From: Dehalococcoidia bacterium
Lineage (GTDB): Bacteria > Chloroflexota > Dehalococcoidia > Bin125
Direction: 5' to 3'
DNA: 64,000 nt
NCBI GenBank assembly: GCA_022826965.1
Contig: JAJDTU010000009.1
Location: 1 to 64,000, forward strand
This document shows, piece after piece, positions 7,779 through 16,481 of the stretch. The translations under genes were made by a program, and so were the position numbers. Position 1 is the first letter of the stretch; every line of letters begins with the position of its first letter. A model generated the notes under the pieces. It ran no database searches. It was not told the origin of the DNA and saw only the letters and a list, made by a program, of their open reading frames with translations.

Positions 7779-8948
7779 TCATCTCTCGTGGCTAGCCGTG
7801 ACGGAGGGGTAGAGGTAATCGATCGGATCAATCGTGCCTGTGTCGTCGGCACCGTTAGAGGAGTCGCACGGATCAGTCCCCGGCTCTGCGACTTCGACAT
7901 GGACGTGAGCACCGAACTCCAGCCGGTTCCCCCGGCCCAGGCCGGAAGTGATGCCGAGCTGGTCATACAGAGCGATCTGCTGGCCGGAGTACAGGTCGCT
8001 GTCGACTTCGCCGTGCAGGTATCTGGTGATGTATCCGTCGTCGCTCTTGACGGCGATCAGGCCGTAGTCGCTGCCGAGACAAGCGATCTCTCCCGCTGTC
8101 AGTGAGTGAAACGCGTGACGGCGATGGCCACCGCTCTCGCGGTAGGAGTCCCAGCCCGAATGACCACCGATGTAACCGGGAAGCGCGGGATGTTCACCCT
8201 CGCCGCAGAAGTTGGTGTAATGTTCATCGCTGGCGCGAGGGTGAGAGCCGACCGGGCAGGCTTGGTAGTCGTTGTAGGTGAACACCAGATCTGCGCCGTA
8301 CTGGTAGAGCATCTCCGCGAGGAGCGCTTGCTTTTCTAAGCGAGTGACCTGGGCGTCCGGCGATGCGGCTTCCGGCTCGGTTGATTCGGCCTCGTCTACG
8401 CTCGAGGTACCCGTGAAGTCGTCAACATCAAAATCAGTGCTACTTGCAGTCGTTACAGGTCGGGGAATTGGCGACACAGAGCTACGCAGCCAGCGATTGT
8501 GGTCAGGCCCTTCCGAAGGGAAGAATCGCGCCCTCGGCAGGATATCCTCGTGCCCCTCGACCCGGAATCCGAACTCGACTCGGCCGTCGTCCGCTCTACG
8601 GGCAATGATCTGACCGAGGTAACCGTCCTCGAGCTCAAGCTCCGCGCTCTCTAGCCATCGCCCGTGGTTAGGACCAGTGGCAGGGAAGAAACGCCTTTGC
8701 GGGAGGGCGTTCTTCTGATCGACTCGCATTCCGAACTCGATGCGGCCGTCGTCCGCACGGCGCGCAATGATACGAGCTTCGACAACTTCGTCGTCGGCTT
8801 GATACCAATTGATGCCCGCTGTCTCACCCGCCTCATCCAGTCCTTCGGCCTGCCCTGCCAACAGCCACAGTCCCAAACCAGACACGGCAAGCAGCATGAC
8901 CGCAAGAAAAATCCTACTCCCCAAGATCTGCACATAGATGCTAGTCAT
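7779..8948 (-). CDS. Membrane-anchored M23-type (LytM-like) peptidase with two N-terminal repeats
   Basis: A 389-residue protein. Residues 12-31 form a signal anchor (FLAVMLLAVSGLGLWLLAGQ). Two copies of a 40-residue unit follow at about 59-98 and 112-153: each has ARRADDGR(I/V)EFG, then a L-P-x-x-RFFP segment and a N-x-RWL ending. After an acidic Ser/Thr linker and a helical segment comes a C-terminal M23-like domain. HSGWD supplies the HxGxD zinc motif, and FGAHVHVEV supplies the HxH motif. M23 enzymes cut peptidoglycan cross-bridges or act as scaffolds outside the membrane. Both zinc motifs are present, so activity is plausible. The gene sits between two truncated copies of an unrelated aminotransferase. 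Confidence 0.8.
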   Translation of the reverse strand: MTSIYVQILGSRIFLAVMLLAVSGLGLWLLAGQAEGLDEAGETAGINWYQADDEVVEARIIARRADDGRIEFGMRVDQKNALPQRRFFPATGPNHGRWLESAELELEDGYLGQIIARRADDGRVEFGFRVEGHEDILPRARFFPSEGPDHNRWLRSSVSPIPRPVTTASSTDFDVDDFTGTSSVDEAESTEPEAASPDAQVTRLEKQALLAEMLYQYGADLVFTYNDYQACPVGSHPRASDEHYTNFCGEGEHPALPGYIGGHSGWDSYRESGGHRRHAFHSLTAGEIACLGSDYGLIAVKSDDGYITRYLHGEVDSDLYSGQQIALYDQLGITSGLGRGNRLEFGAHVHVEVAEPGTDPCDSSNGADDTGTIDPIDYLYPSVTASHER

Positions 8949-9035
8949 ATGGCTCTCCTGGTTTGCTCACGGTTCGCGGCCGCAGGGAAAGGTATAGATG
9001 ATTTCGATGTCGCTCAAGGTGAGATTCAGGCGAAT

Positions 9036-10031
9036 CTACAGGGCAGCCGTCACCTGGCGGACGGAGTCTTCGACGATGGTGAGGATCTCGTCGACCTCTG
9101 CCTCGCTGGCGACCAGGGGCGGCGCGAGGAGGTAGCCGTCGTTACGGACTCGGCTGATCAGGCCTCGGCTCGGGCAGGCTTTGAGGAGTTTGGCGCCCAT
9201 GGCGTCGGCGGCGGGGAAGGCTTCGTCGGTCTCGGGGTCCTTGAGGATGTCGAAGCCGCACATGAAGCCGAGACCTCGGACGTTGCCGATGTGCGGGTTT
9301 TCGGTCAGGCGCTGGAGGCCGGAGAGGAGTTGGTCGCCTCGGGCGGCGGCGTTCTCGACCAGGTTCTCGTCCTCGAAGATCTGCAGGTTGCGCAGGCCGA
9401 CGGCGGCGCCGGTTGCGTGGCCGGAGTTGGTGTAGGCATGCATGAACTTGCCCGGGCCGTCGGTGATCGTCTCGTGGACTTCCTTCGACCAGACCGCGGC
9501 GCCCATCGACACGTAGCCGGAAGTGATCGCCTTGGCGATCGACATCATGTCGAGCTGGACGTCGAAGTGCTCAAGCGCAAACCACTTGCCGGTGCGACCG
9601 AAGCCGGTGATGACTTCATCCACGACGAGCAGCACCTCGTAGCGGTCGCAGACCTCACGCAGGCGGGGGAAATAATCGTCGGGCGGCGGGTAGACGCCGC
9701 CCGCTCCCTGGACCGGTTCGGCAATCACAGCGGCGACCGAGTCCGGACCTTCCTGCTCGATCGTGGCGACGATGTTGTCAATCATCAGGTTGCCGCTGTC
9801 GATCCGGCCTCCGCCGGTTGGCGTGACGTTGGGCGTGGTGGCGTTGATGATGTCGGGCACCGGTCGGCCAAACTGGGGCTTGAAGACTTGCATCCCGGTG
9901 GCGGCGGTCATGGCGACGGTGTTGCCGTGGTAGGCCTCGACGCCGGTGATGATCTCCTGCCTTTCTCGGTGGACCTGAGTTCGACGACGGCCATCTGAGG
10001 TACGGGTGTCTTTGAACAGTCGAGACCTCAA
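9036..10031 (-). pseudogene. 5'-truncated class III aminotransferase (copy 2)
   Basis: The open frame of 331 codons covers only the last three quarters of a class III aminotransferase. Recognisable parts are AYHGNTVAMTAATG, then LLVVDEVITGFGRTGKW with the PLP-ring Asp, SIAKAITSGY with the Schiff-base Lys, and a complete C-terminal domain. The first 110 or so residues of the family, including the phosphate-binding SGSEAN-type loop, are absent. They are replaced by about 15 unrelated residues (the frame starts MRSRLFKDTRTSDG). The break lies near 9970. Closest in style to alanine-glyoxylate aminotransferase 2. Without the N-terminal part it should not be active. Confidence 0.75.
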
Positions 10032-10181
10032 CGCCCATGACTGGGACGCCCGATCCCTCAGGCGTCGCTTCCTCCTCGGATCAACTGTCGAATGGATTCA
10101 GATCTGCGTCCAAGAGAATCGACCGGGGAGCTAAACATCCAAACTGAACCGCAACTCGAAGGTTCTTGATTTTGTCCAGTT
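10032..10181. other. Spacer before the tRNA gene
   Basis: Short stretch between the truncated aminotransferase and the tRNA. It is lower in GC than the core genes and shows no recognisable gene. It may hold a recombination junction between the decayed region and the core. Confidence 0.35.
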
Positions 10182-10257
10182 TGGTGGGCCGGGCTGGATT
10201 CGAACCAGCGACCGAGCGGTTATGAGCCGCCTGCTCTGACCCCTGAGCTACCGGCCC
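10182..10257 (-). tRNA. tRNA-CAU (elongator Met or Ile2)
   Basis: A complete cloverleaf on the minus strand. The acceptor stem GGGCCGG pairs with CCGGCCC; the D arm is GCTC/GAGC; the anticodon stem GGCGG/CCGCT encloses loop CTCATAA, giving anticodon CAU; the T arm is GCTGG-TTCGAAT-CCAGC. Discriminator A is followed by an encoded CCA. The anticodon stem lacks the three consecutive G:C pairs of an initiator, so this is an elongator Met tRNA or the lysidine-modified Ile2 species, which sequence reading alone does not settle. Confidence 0.93.
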
Positions 10258-10303
10258 GGTGCGGCTTCGCCAGTGTATCGGGCTCCTCCGATACTCTCCG
10301 ACC

Positions 10304-10879
10304 ATGAGCTGGCGACTCGGATTTGCCACCGCGATCAGCCTGGCCGCCCTGATCGTTCTCGCCTGCGGGCCGAGTGGCAACTCCTCGATAGAGTCGGGCA
10401 GCGGCACCGAAGTGATTCCGCCGGCGACCGAGCGCCCGGCTGGTCTCGACGGGTTCCTGCGACTGCCGGATAGCGTCGAACCCATCGCGTTTGCCTGGTC
10501 GGAGGTCACGGTTCGACGTGCGACAGGCGACCTCCGTGTCGGCGTGCTCGTCGCCGACAGCGGCACTCGGCGCACTCGCGGGCTGATGTACTGGTCGGGT
10601 CTGCCACCGCGGGCTGGAATGCTCTTCGTCTGGGAGGACCGACAGCCGCGGTCGCTCGGGTTCTGGAATCGCAACGTCCCAATGGACCTCCATGTCGCCT
10701 GGCTGGATGAGGACGGGACGGTCCTGGGATTCTCAACGTTGATCGCGTTCGACGAGCAGATCAAGCGGCCGCCCGGCGAGTACTACCACGTCCTTGAGAT
10801 GCCGCGTGGTCGATTCGAGGAGCTCGGCATCGGTGTCGGCGACCGGGTAGTAATCCCTCAGACGCTGCTCCCGCGCTGA
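10304..10879 (+). CDS. DUF192 family lipoprotein
   Basis: Start chosen at the second in-frame ATG (10304), which begins a lipoprotein signal peptide: MSWRLGF, a hydrophobic core, and a lipobox ending LIVLAC at residue 21. The C-terminal 110 residues are a DUF192 domain, with the signature RTRGLMYWSGLPPRAGMLFVW, then GFWNRNVPMDLHVAWLDEDG and a closing VGDRVVI. DUF192 proteins are small exported beta-barrel-like proteins of unknown function. The gene diverges from the tRNA and precedes glpK by about 200 bases. Confidence 0.85.
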   Translation: MSWRLGFATAISLAALIVLACGPSGNSSIESGSGTEVIPPATERPAGLDGFLRLPDSVEPIAFAWSEVTVRRATGDLRVGVLVADSGTRRTRGLMYWSGLPPRAGMLFVWEDRQPRSLGFWNRNVPMDLHVAWLDEDGTVLGFSTLIAFDEQIKRPPGEYYHVLEMPRGRFEELGIGVGDRVVIPQTLLPR

Positions 10880-10992
10880 GTGTTTAACCTGTGACGTGTG
10901 GCCTCACTGCGCCGCGCGCGTCGTGGTATCGTGCCGAGAAATACAGGCCGCATCCGCATTCGTACGCGGCCGCGAGCAGAACGGAACGCAAC

Positions 10993-11091
10993 ATGAAGCG
11001 AATCATTGGCGTCGGTGCATTGCTGGCCGTTTTGGCGGCAGTCGCGAGGGTCGTCATGGGTCGACGACGCGACGAGGAGGACGAGGCGTAA
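10993..11091 (+). CDS. Possible 32-residue membrane peptide upstream of glpK
   Basis: A short ATG frame encodes MKRIIGVGALLAVLAAVARV, then VMGRRRDEEDEA: a basic start, one hydrophobic helix and a charged tail. Its last codons contain the GAGGAGG element that looks like the glpK ribosome site, and its stop overlaps the likely glpK start, as in a translationally coupled pair. It has only a weak ribosome site of its own, so it may be a chance frame. Confidence 0.4.
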   Translation: MKRIIGVGALLAVLAAVARVVMGRRRDEEDEA

Positions 11092-12539
11092 CTCCGAGAT
11101 TCGTTCTCGCCCTCGATCAGGGGACATCCTCCAGCCGCGCGCTCGTCATCGACCAGCGCGGTCGCGTCATCGCTCGCGCACAACGCGGCCTCGCATCGCG
11201 CTTTCCAGAGCCCGGCTGGGTCGAGCAATCTCCACTAGACATCTGGCGTACACAGTTGGCCGCGGCTCGAGAGGCCGTGCGTCAGGCAGGCGTTGACCAA
11301 ATCCGAGCGGTCGCGCTGACGAATCAACGAGAGACCGCCCTCCTCTGGCATCGCGAAGGCCTGGAGCCGGTCGGCCCGGCAATCGTTTGGCAATGTCGGC
11401 GGACCACGGAGACCGCCGCAGCGCTTGAGCGAGCTCACGGAGATCAGATCCGCCATCGCTCCGGTCTCACGCCCGACGCGTACTTCTCGGGCCCGAAGAT
11501 CTCCTGGCTGCTTGACCACGCACCCGGGGCACGGAAACTTGCCGAGACCGGCGAGCTGGTTTGCGGAACCGTCGATTCCTGGCTGCTGGCCAATCTCACC
11601 GGCGGCAAGATCCATGCAACCGACACGACCAACGCCTCCCGCACGATGCTGTGGAATCTGCGAACAGGCAGATGGGACGAGCAGCTCTGCGACTGGCAGT
11701 CGGTTCCGAGCTCGCTGTTGGCAGACGTCTGTCCCAGCGGCCACGAATTCGGATTGACTGATCCCTCCTGTTTCGACAGTCCGTTGCCGATCCTGGCGGT
11801 AGCCGGTGACCAGCAGGCATCTCTCTTCGGTCACGGGATCACCGCGCCGGGCGCGGCCAAATGCACATACGGGACCGGCGCCTTTGTGCTGTCGCATGCA
11901 GGAGACTCTTCGCTGTCAGTCGGCGCTCCCGACGGTCTGCTGCTCACCGCTGCCGCAGACGGCGGTGTGGCGTTCGAGGGAGGGGTCTTCACGGCCGGTT
12001 CCGTCGTGCAGTGGCTGCGCGATGACCTCGGTTTGGCGGCGTCCGCACCGGAGATCTCCTCGCTGGCGGCATCGGCCGGAAGCTCCGGTGGCATATCGTT
12101 CGTGCCGGCGCTGGCAGGTCTGGGATCGCCTCACTGGGATGCGGACGCTCGGGGCGCGATGCTCGGGATTACCAGGGGCACGACGAAGGCGCAGATCGCG
12201 CGGGCCGCGCTGGAATCTGTGGCGTTTCGCGTACGCGAGATCGTGGAGGCGATGGAGTCAGCCGGGACAGTCATCTCGGAGTTGCGCGCCGACGGCGGTA
12301 TGACGTCCAGCGACGTGCTGATGCAGATCCAGGCGAACGCGTTGCAGCGTCCGGTCGTACGGCGATCGATCCAGGAGACGACCGCGCTCGGCGCAGCCCG
12401 ATTGGCAATGGAGACGGCAGGCGTACCGCCGGATTTCGAGATGGGCGAGCATCGGTTCTTGCCGGAAGGCGAGCTCGAGTCTGAGTTCGCGCGATGGACA
12501 CGAGCTCGGCAGGCGGTGCAGTCGATGGGCCGGAACTGA
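11088..12539 (+). CDS. glpK: Glycerol kinase
   Basis: FGGY-family kinase that phosphorylates glycerol to sn-glycerol 3-phosphate in the cytoplasm. Motifs in order: LALDQGTSSSRALV (ATP/Mg site) at the N-terminus, WVEQSPLDIW, VGPAIVWQCRRT, TDTTNASRTMLWNLRTGRWD, GDQQASLFGHG, KCTYGTGAFVL, and ELRADGGMTSSDVLMQIQAN near the C-terminus. The start is unusual: family length and a strong GAGGAGG at 11074-11080 point to position 11088, but that codon is GTA. The nearest ordinary in-frame starts are GTG codons 165 or more bases upstream, which would add a basic tail no homologue has. With a single G instead of A at 11090, the codon would be GTG, giving a GTGA overlap with the short frame before it. glpD follows 16 bases later. 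Confidence 0.93.
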   Translation, partial: VTPRFVLALDQGTSSSRALVIDQRGRVIARAQRGLASRFPEPGWVEQSPLDIWRTQLAAAREAVRQAGVDQIRAVALTNQRETALLWHREGLEPVGPAIVWQCRRTTETAAALERAHGDQIRHRSGLTPDAYFSGPKISWLLDHAPGARKLAETGELVCGTVDSWLLANLTGGKIHATDTTNASRTMLWNLRTGRWDEQLCDWQSVPSSLLADVCPSGHEFGLTDPSCFDSPLPILAVAGDQQASLFGHGITAPGAAKCTYGTGAFVLSHAGDSSLSVGAPDGLLLTAAADGGVAFEGGVFTAGSVVQWLRDDLGLAASAPEISSLAASAGSSGGISFVPALAGLGSPHWDADARGAMLGITRGTTKAQIARAALESVAFRVREIVEAMESAGTVISELRADGGMTSSDVLMQIQANALQRPVVRRSIQETTALGAARLAMETAGVPPDFEMGEHRFLPEGELESEFARWTRARQAVQSMGRN

Positions 12540-12555
12540 ATACACTCGAATCGAT

Positions 12556-14187
12556 ATGGCCACGGCAAACTACGACGTCATCATCATCGGCGGTGGCATC
12601 AACGGCGCCGCGACGGCCGCCGCGGTCGCGGCGCGCGGCTATCGCACACTGGTCCTCGAGCAAGACGATTTCGCCTCCGGCACGACATCAGCGTCGACCA
12701 AACTGATCCACGGCGGGTTGCGTTACCTGGAAACCGGCGATGCCCGGTTGGTGCACGAGTCGTTGCAGTCGCGGGAGCGGTTGCTGCGCGAACGTCCGCA
12801 TCTCGTGCGGCCGATGGAGTTCATCCTGCCGGTTTACGACGGCGACCCTCGCCCGCCTTGGTACATCCGGACGGGTCTGGCGCTCTACGATTTACTCTCA
12901 CCGCGCAAGGTGTCGCCCTGGCACTCCTCATTCTCCGAGCGCGAACTTCAACGCTTCGAACCGTCGATCTCGACGGATCACCTGAGAGCCGCATATCTCT
13001 ACCACGATGCACAGGTCTGGTCGCCCGAGCGTCTCACACTGGAGTACCTGGCCCAGGCCCGTGCCTCCGGCGCCGATTTGCGCAATCACGCCGCCGTCGA
13101 CTACATCATCGTCGACGGTGGCAGAGCACGCGGCGTGGACTTCCATGACGTCCTCACGGGTCGCCGGTCGACGGCCTCGGGTCGGTTGATCGTCAATGCA
13201 GCCGGCCCCTGGGTTGACGCCGTGCTCGACGCCACGGGGCGAGAGATGCGCCGGCGAATCGGCGGTACGCGAGGGTCCCACCTGGTCGTCAATCTGGAAG
13301 GTCGGGGTCCGAGGCACGCCGTACTGGCCAGCGCGCGCTCCGACGGCCGGCCAATGTTCGTCACGCCCTGGCTAGGCCACCACATCATTGGCACAACCGA
13401 CGTGCGCGACGACGAAGAACCTTCCGACGTCCGCGCGGCGGGCTGGGAGATTGACTATCTGATCGCCGAAGCAGCGCGAGTCCTGCCGGGCCTGGGAATC
13501 GAGCATCGCAATGTGCTCTACGCCTACTCGGGCGTGCGGCCGCTGGCACGGGCGGGTGAAGGCGTGTTCGAGGGCGCGATCTCAAGACGCTCAATCCTCG
13601 TGGATCATGCCTCTGAACGCGTCGAACGACTCGTCTCCATCGTCGGCGGCAAGCTGACGACCGCCGAAGAACTGGGACGCAAAGTCGCCGCCGCGATCTC
13701 CCAGCAGATCGGACGTCCGCGCGCTCGAGGCATCGCGGCGCTGCCCGAGACGCCAACCAGTCGCGCCGTCTTCCTGCCTCCTGAGACGCAGGAACATCTG
13801 CGCATGGTCTATGGTCCGAGGGTCCCGGAGGTCGCGGCATACGCGGCCAACGACTCCTCGCTCGCTCAAGCAATCTCACCGCTTCATCGCGACATCGGCG
13901 CCCAGGTGGCGTATGCCGTTGAACACGAAGGCGCTCGCACGGTCGCCGATGTGCTTCTACGGCGCACGGCCGTCGGATTGACCGGGGACATGGGTCGAGG
14001 CGCAGCCGCGCCAACGGCAGACATCATGGCAAAGCGGCTGGGTTGGTCCGAGGACCTACGCGATCAGTCTGTCCGCGATTATTTCGCCGAGTTGCATCGC
14101 AGGTTTGTAATCATCGATAGCGAGATTGGAATCCCCGCGGCCGAGCGTATGCCGGATGAAGACCTCGCCGAGGGTGGCGCCCGGTAG
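12556..14187 (+). CDS. glpD: Aerobic glycerol-3-phosphate dehydrogenase
   Basis: FAD enzyme of the inner membrane face that oxidises glycerol 3-phosphate to dihydroxyacetone phosphate and feeds electrons to quinones. The N-terminus has the dinucleotide fold YDVIIIGGGINGAATAAAVA, then FASGTTSASTKLIHGGLRYLE, the GlpD signature. Further along are IVNAAGPWVDAVLDATG and PWLGHHIIGTTDVRDDEEP, followed by YAYSGVRPL and the C-terminal cap domain (VEHEGARTVADVLLRRT). Length 543 is normal. It lies directly behind glpK, so the two form a glycerol-use operon; no facilitator gene (glpF) is next to them. Confidence 0.95.
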   Translation: MATANYDVIIIGGGINGAATAAAVAARGYRTLVLEQDDFASGTTSASTKLIHGGLRYLETGDARLVHESLQSRERLLRERPHLVRPMEFILPVYDGDPRPPWYIRTGLALYDLLSPRKVSPWHSSFSERELQRFEPSISTDHLRAAYLYHDAQVWSPERLTLEYLAQARASGADLRNHAAVDYIIVDGGRARGVDFHDVLTGRRSTASGRLIVNAAGPWVDAVLDATGREMRRRIGGTRGSHLVVNLEGRGPRHAVLASARSDGRPMFVTPWLGHHIIGTTDVRDDEEPSDVRAAGWEIDYLIAEAARVLPGLGIEHRNVLYAYSGVRPLARAGEGVFEGAISRRSILVDHASERVERLVSIVGGKLTTAEELGRKVAAAISQQIGRPRARGIAALPETPTSRAVFLPPETQEHLRMVYGPRVPEVAAYAANDSSLAQAISPLHRDIGAQVAYAVEHEGARTVADVLLRRTAVGLTGDMGRGAAAPTADIMAKRLGWSEDLRDQSVRDYFAELHRRFVIIDSEIGIPAAERMPDEDLAEGGAR

Positions 14188-14191
14188 CCGA

Positions 14192-16438
14192 TCACGCGCG
14201 CCAGCGGTTGAGTCGTAGCGCGTTCGTCAGCACCGAAATCGAACTGGCCACCATCGCGAGAGCAGCCGCGATCGGTTCGAACTGGCCGCGATCTCCGAAC
14301 AACCAGACCAGACCGCCGGGGACGCCTCCGACTGCGTCGAATATCGGCACGGCCAGGCCGGCTGCGAGCGGGATCAGCAGGATGTTGTAGCCGAATGCAA
14401 AGGCGAGATTCTGGCGAATCACGCGGCGGGTAGCTCTCGCCAGCAACACGGCTTCGGCCGCGCGCCGCGGATTGGATTGCATCAGCGCGACCTGGGCCGT
14501 TTCGAGCGCAATGTCGGAGCCGCTCCGCATCGCCAGCCCGAGGTCTGCCTGGGCCAGCGCCGGCGCGTCGTTGATGCCATCCCCGACCATCGCTACTCGC
14601 CGTTGCTCCGATTGCAGTCTCGAGATGACCTCCGCTTTGTCGGTCGGCAGCACGCGAGCGTGCAAACGCTCAATGCCCATCGCCCGGCCGATCGCTTCCG
14701 CGGCCGGCTCAGTATCGCCGCTGATCAGCGCCTGTTCGAACTCTCGGCGATGCAGCAGCTCGACCGCCTCGCGAGCGCTGTTCTTTGGCTGATCCGTAAG
14801 CCGAACGACGCCGAGCAACTCGCCGTCGCGAGCGACGTACACGGGAGTTGCAGCGCCCTCATTCTCGTTCACGGGCACGGACAGCTCCCTCATCAAGCGC
14901 AGACTGCCGACGGCAATCTCTCGGCCATCCACGCCCGCAGTCGCCCCACTGCCTGGTCGTGCCCGGAAGTTGGTGACTTCGGCGAGGTCTATCCCGCGCT
15001 CTTCGGCATGGGCCACGATCGCTTCCCCAAGTGGATGCTCCGAGTGACGTTCCACCGATGCGGCCAGTCTGATCAGTTCCGCCTCCGACACTGCGTTCGC
15101 CTCAATCGAATCAACGTCGTGACGACCCGTTGTCAGGGTGCCCGTCTTGTCCCAGGCGACCGTGTCAATGCGGCCGGCGGCTTCCAGCGCTTCAGCGTCT
15201 CGGAAGAGGATGCCCAGTCGGGCGGCGCGGCCCGAGCCCGCCGCGATCGCGGCAGGCGTCGCCAACCCCAGGGCGCAGGGGCAGGCGACGACCAAGACCG
15301 CGACGGAACTGAGCACCGCGGATGTCCAACTCGCACCGTCGCCGAATACCGCCCAGGCGATGAAGGTGACAATCGCGATCAACACGACGATCGGGACAAA
15401 GACACCGGCGATCCGGTCTGCGAGACGCTGAACAGGCGCTTTCGATGCCTGCGCCCGCTCGACCGTCTGCGTGATTCGAGCCAGCGTCGTCTCCGAACCG
15501 ACCTGGGTAGCGCGGTACGTAAAGGCGCCATCGAGATTGAGCGTCCCCGCGAATACATCGTCTCCGACGGACTTGCCGACCGGCACGCTCTCGCCGGTCA
15601 ACATCGATTCATCGACCGAGCTGTCACCGGCGGCGACCACACCATCGACGGGAATCTGCTCGCCGGGCCGCACCCGCACGCTGCCACCGATGGCAACATC
15701 GGAGGCGGGAATGTCACGCTCGAGCCCGTTCTCTACGACGCGAGCCGTCTGTGGAGCGAGTTCGAGCAGTCGCGTTAGAGCCGCCGCGGCGCGCAACCGG
15801 ACCCTGGCCTCCAGGGCCCGACCGAGGCTGACGAAGCCGACGATGATCAGCGCCGTGTCGAAGAACACATCGCGCGACGCGTCCGCACCTTCCAGCACGC
15901 TTGGGGCGAGTGCCGAGACTGCGCTGTAAGCCCAGGCGGCGGCCACACCGAGGACGATCAGGGTGTCCATGTCCGTGGACCGGCGCGAAGCCGCAAGCGC
16001 CGCCCGCCGAACCATCGGCCACAGACCCCAGGCCAGGGTGGGCGTTGCGACGGCGAAGAAGATCGGGAAGATGAGGTCTTGATTCCAACCAAGCTCGGCC
16101 CAGCGATTCGCCTGCATCGCAAAGAAGATCCCCCAGCCGGAGACCAGCGCCGGCAACGCTCGGCTGAGTTGTCGACGGATGTCCACGGAGTCGGCTGCGG
16201 TCTCCTCAGTCCCCTCGTCGACCAGCTCATACCCCGCGCCGCTAATGGCGGCGGTGACGCCAGCGTCGTCCAATACGCCGTCGAGCTCGATGATCGCGCG
16301 TCCGGCAATGAAGTCCGCAGATGCCTCGGAGACGCCGTCAACCTTGACCAGCGCACGCTCCACACGGCGCACGCAGGCGGCGCAATGCATGCCGTCGATT
16401 CGCAGGGTTTGGGTCTGAGGTTCGGCCGCCGTCGTCAT
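14192..16438 (-). CDS. copA: Copper-type P1B ATPase
   Basis: A 748-residue heavy-metal pump from the ATG at 16438, which has a TGAGGG ribosome site; the longer frame to 16483 would run into the divergent gene. One N-terminal HMA domain carries [12 protein letters not shown], the Cu(I)-binding CxxC. Downstream are TGESVPV (actuator domain), the intramembrane [10 protein letters not shown], the phosphorylated Asp in DKTGTLT, the SEHPLGEAI motif typical of P1B pumps, and [14 protein letters not shown] motif with this HMA type indicates Cu(I)/Ag(I) export. About eight membrane helices are expected. No copper chaperone or CopY/CsoR-type regulator is adjacent. Confidence 0.93.
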   Translation of the reverse strand: MTTAAEPQTQTLRIDGMHCAACVRRVERALVKVDGVSEASADFIAGRAIIELDGVLDDAGVTAAISGAGYELVDEGTEETAADSVDIRRQLSRALPALVSGWGIFFAMQANRWAELGWNQDLIFPIFFAVATPTLAWGLWPMVRRAALAASRRSTDMDTLIVLGVAAAWAYSAVSALAPSVLEGADASRDVFFDTALIIVGFVSLGRALEARVRLRAAAALTRLLELAPQTARVVENGLERDIPASDVAIGGSVRVRPGEQIPVDGVVAAGDSSVDESMLTGESVPVGKSVGDDVFAGTLNLDGAFTYRATQVGSETTLARITQTVERAQASKAPVQRLADRIAGVFVPIVVLIAIVTFIAWAVFGDGASWTSAVLSSVAVLVVACPCALGLATPAAIAAGSGRAARLGILFRDAEALEAAGRIDTVAWDKTGTLTTGRHDVDSIEANAVSEAELIRLAASVERHSEHPLGEAIVAHAEERGIDLAEVTNFRARPGSGATAGVDGREIAVGSLRLMRELSVPVNENEGAATPVYVARDGELLGVVRLTDQPKNSAREAVELLHRREFEQALISGDTEPAAEAIGRAMGIERLHARVLPTDKAEVISRLQSEQRRVAMVGDGINDAPALAQADLGLAMRSGSDIALETAQVALMQSNPRRAAEAVLLARATRRVIRQNLAFAFGYNILLIPLAAGLAVPIFDAVGGVPGGLVWLFGDRGQFEPIAAALAMVASSISVLTNALRLNRWRA

Positions 16439-16481
16439 GACCCTCAGCATATGTGTCTCGGGTTGGCGATAGTCTGAGGCC

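Noticed and set aside
8664-9998. A 444-codon frame antisense to the peptidase start and aminotransferase copy 2
   Set aside because: It is a shadow of the truncated aminotransferase; a similar shadow occurs opposite copy 1 because the DNA is repeated.
10182-10257. Initiator tRNA-fMet
   Set aside because: The anticodon stem lacks the run of three G:C pairs that marks initiators, and the acceptor stem begins with a normal G:C pair.
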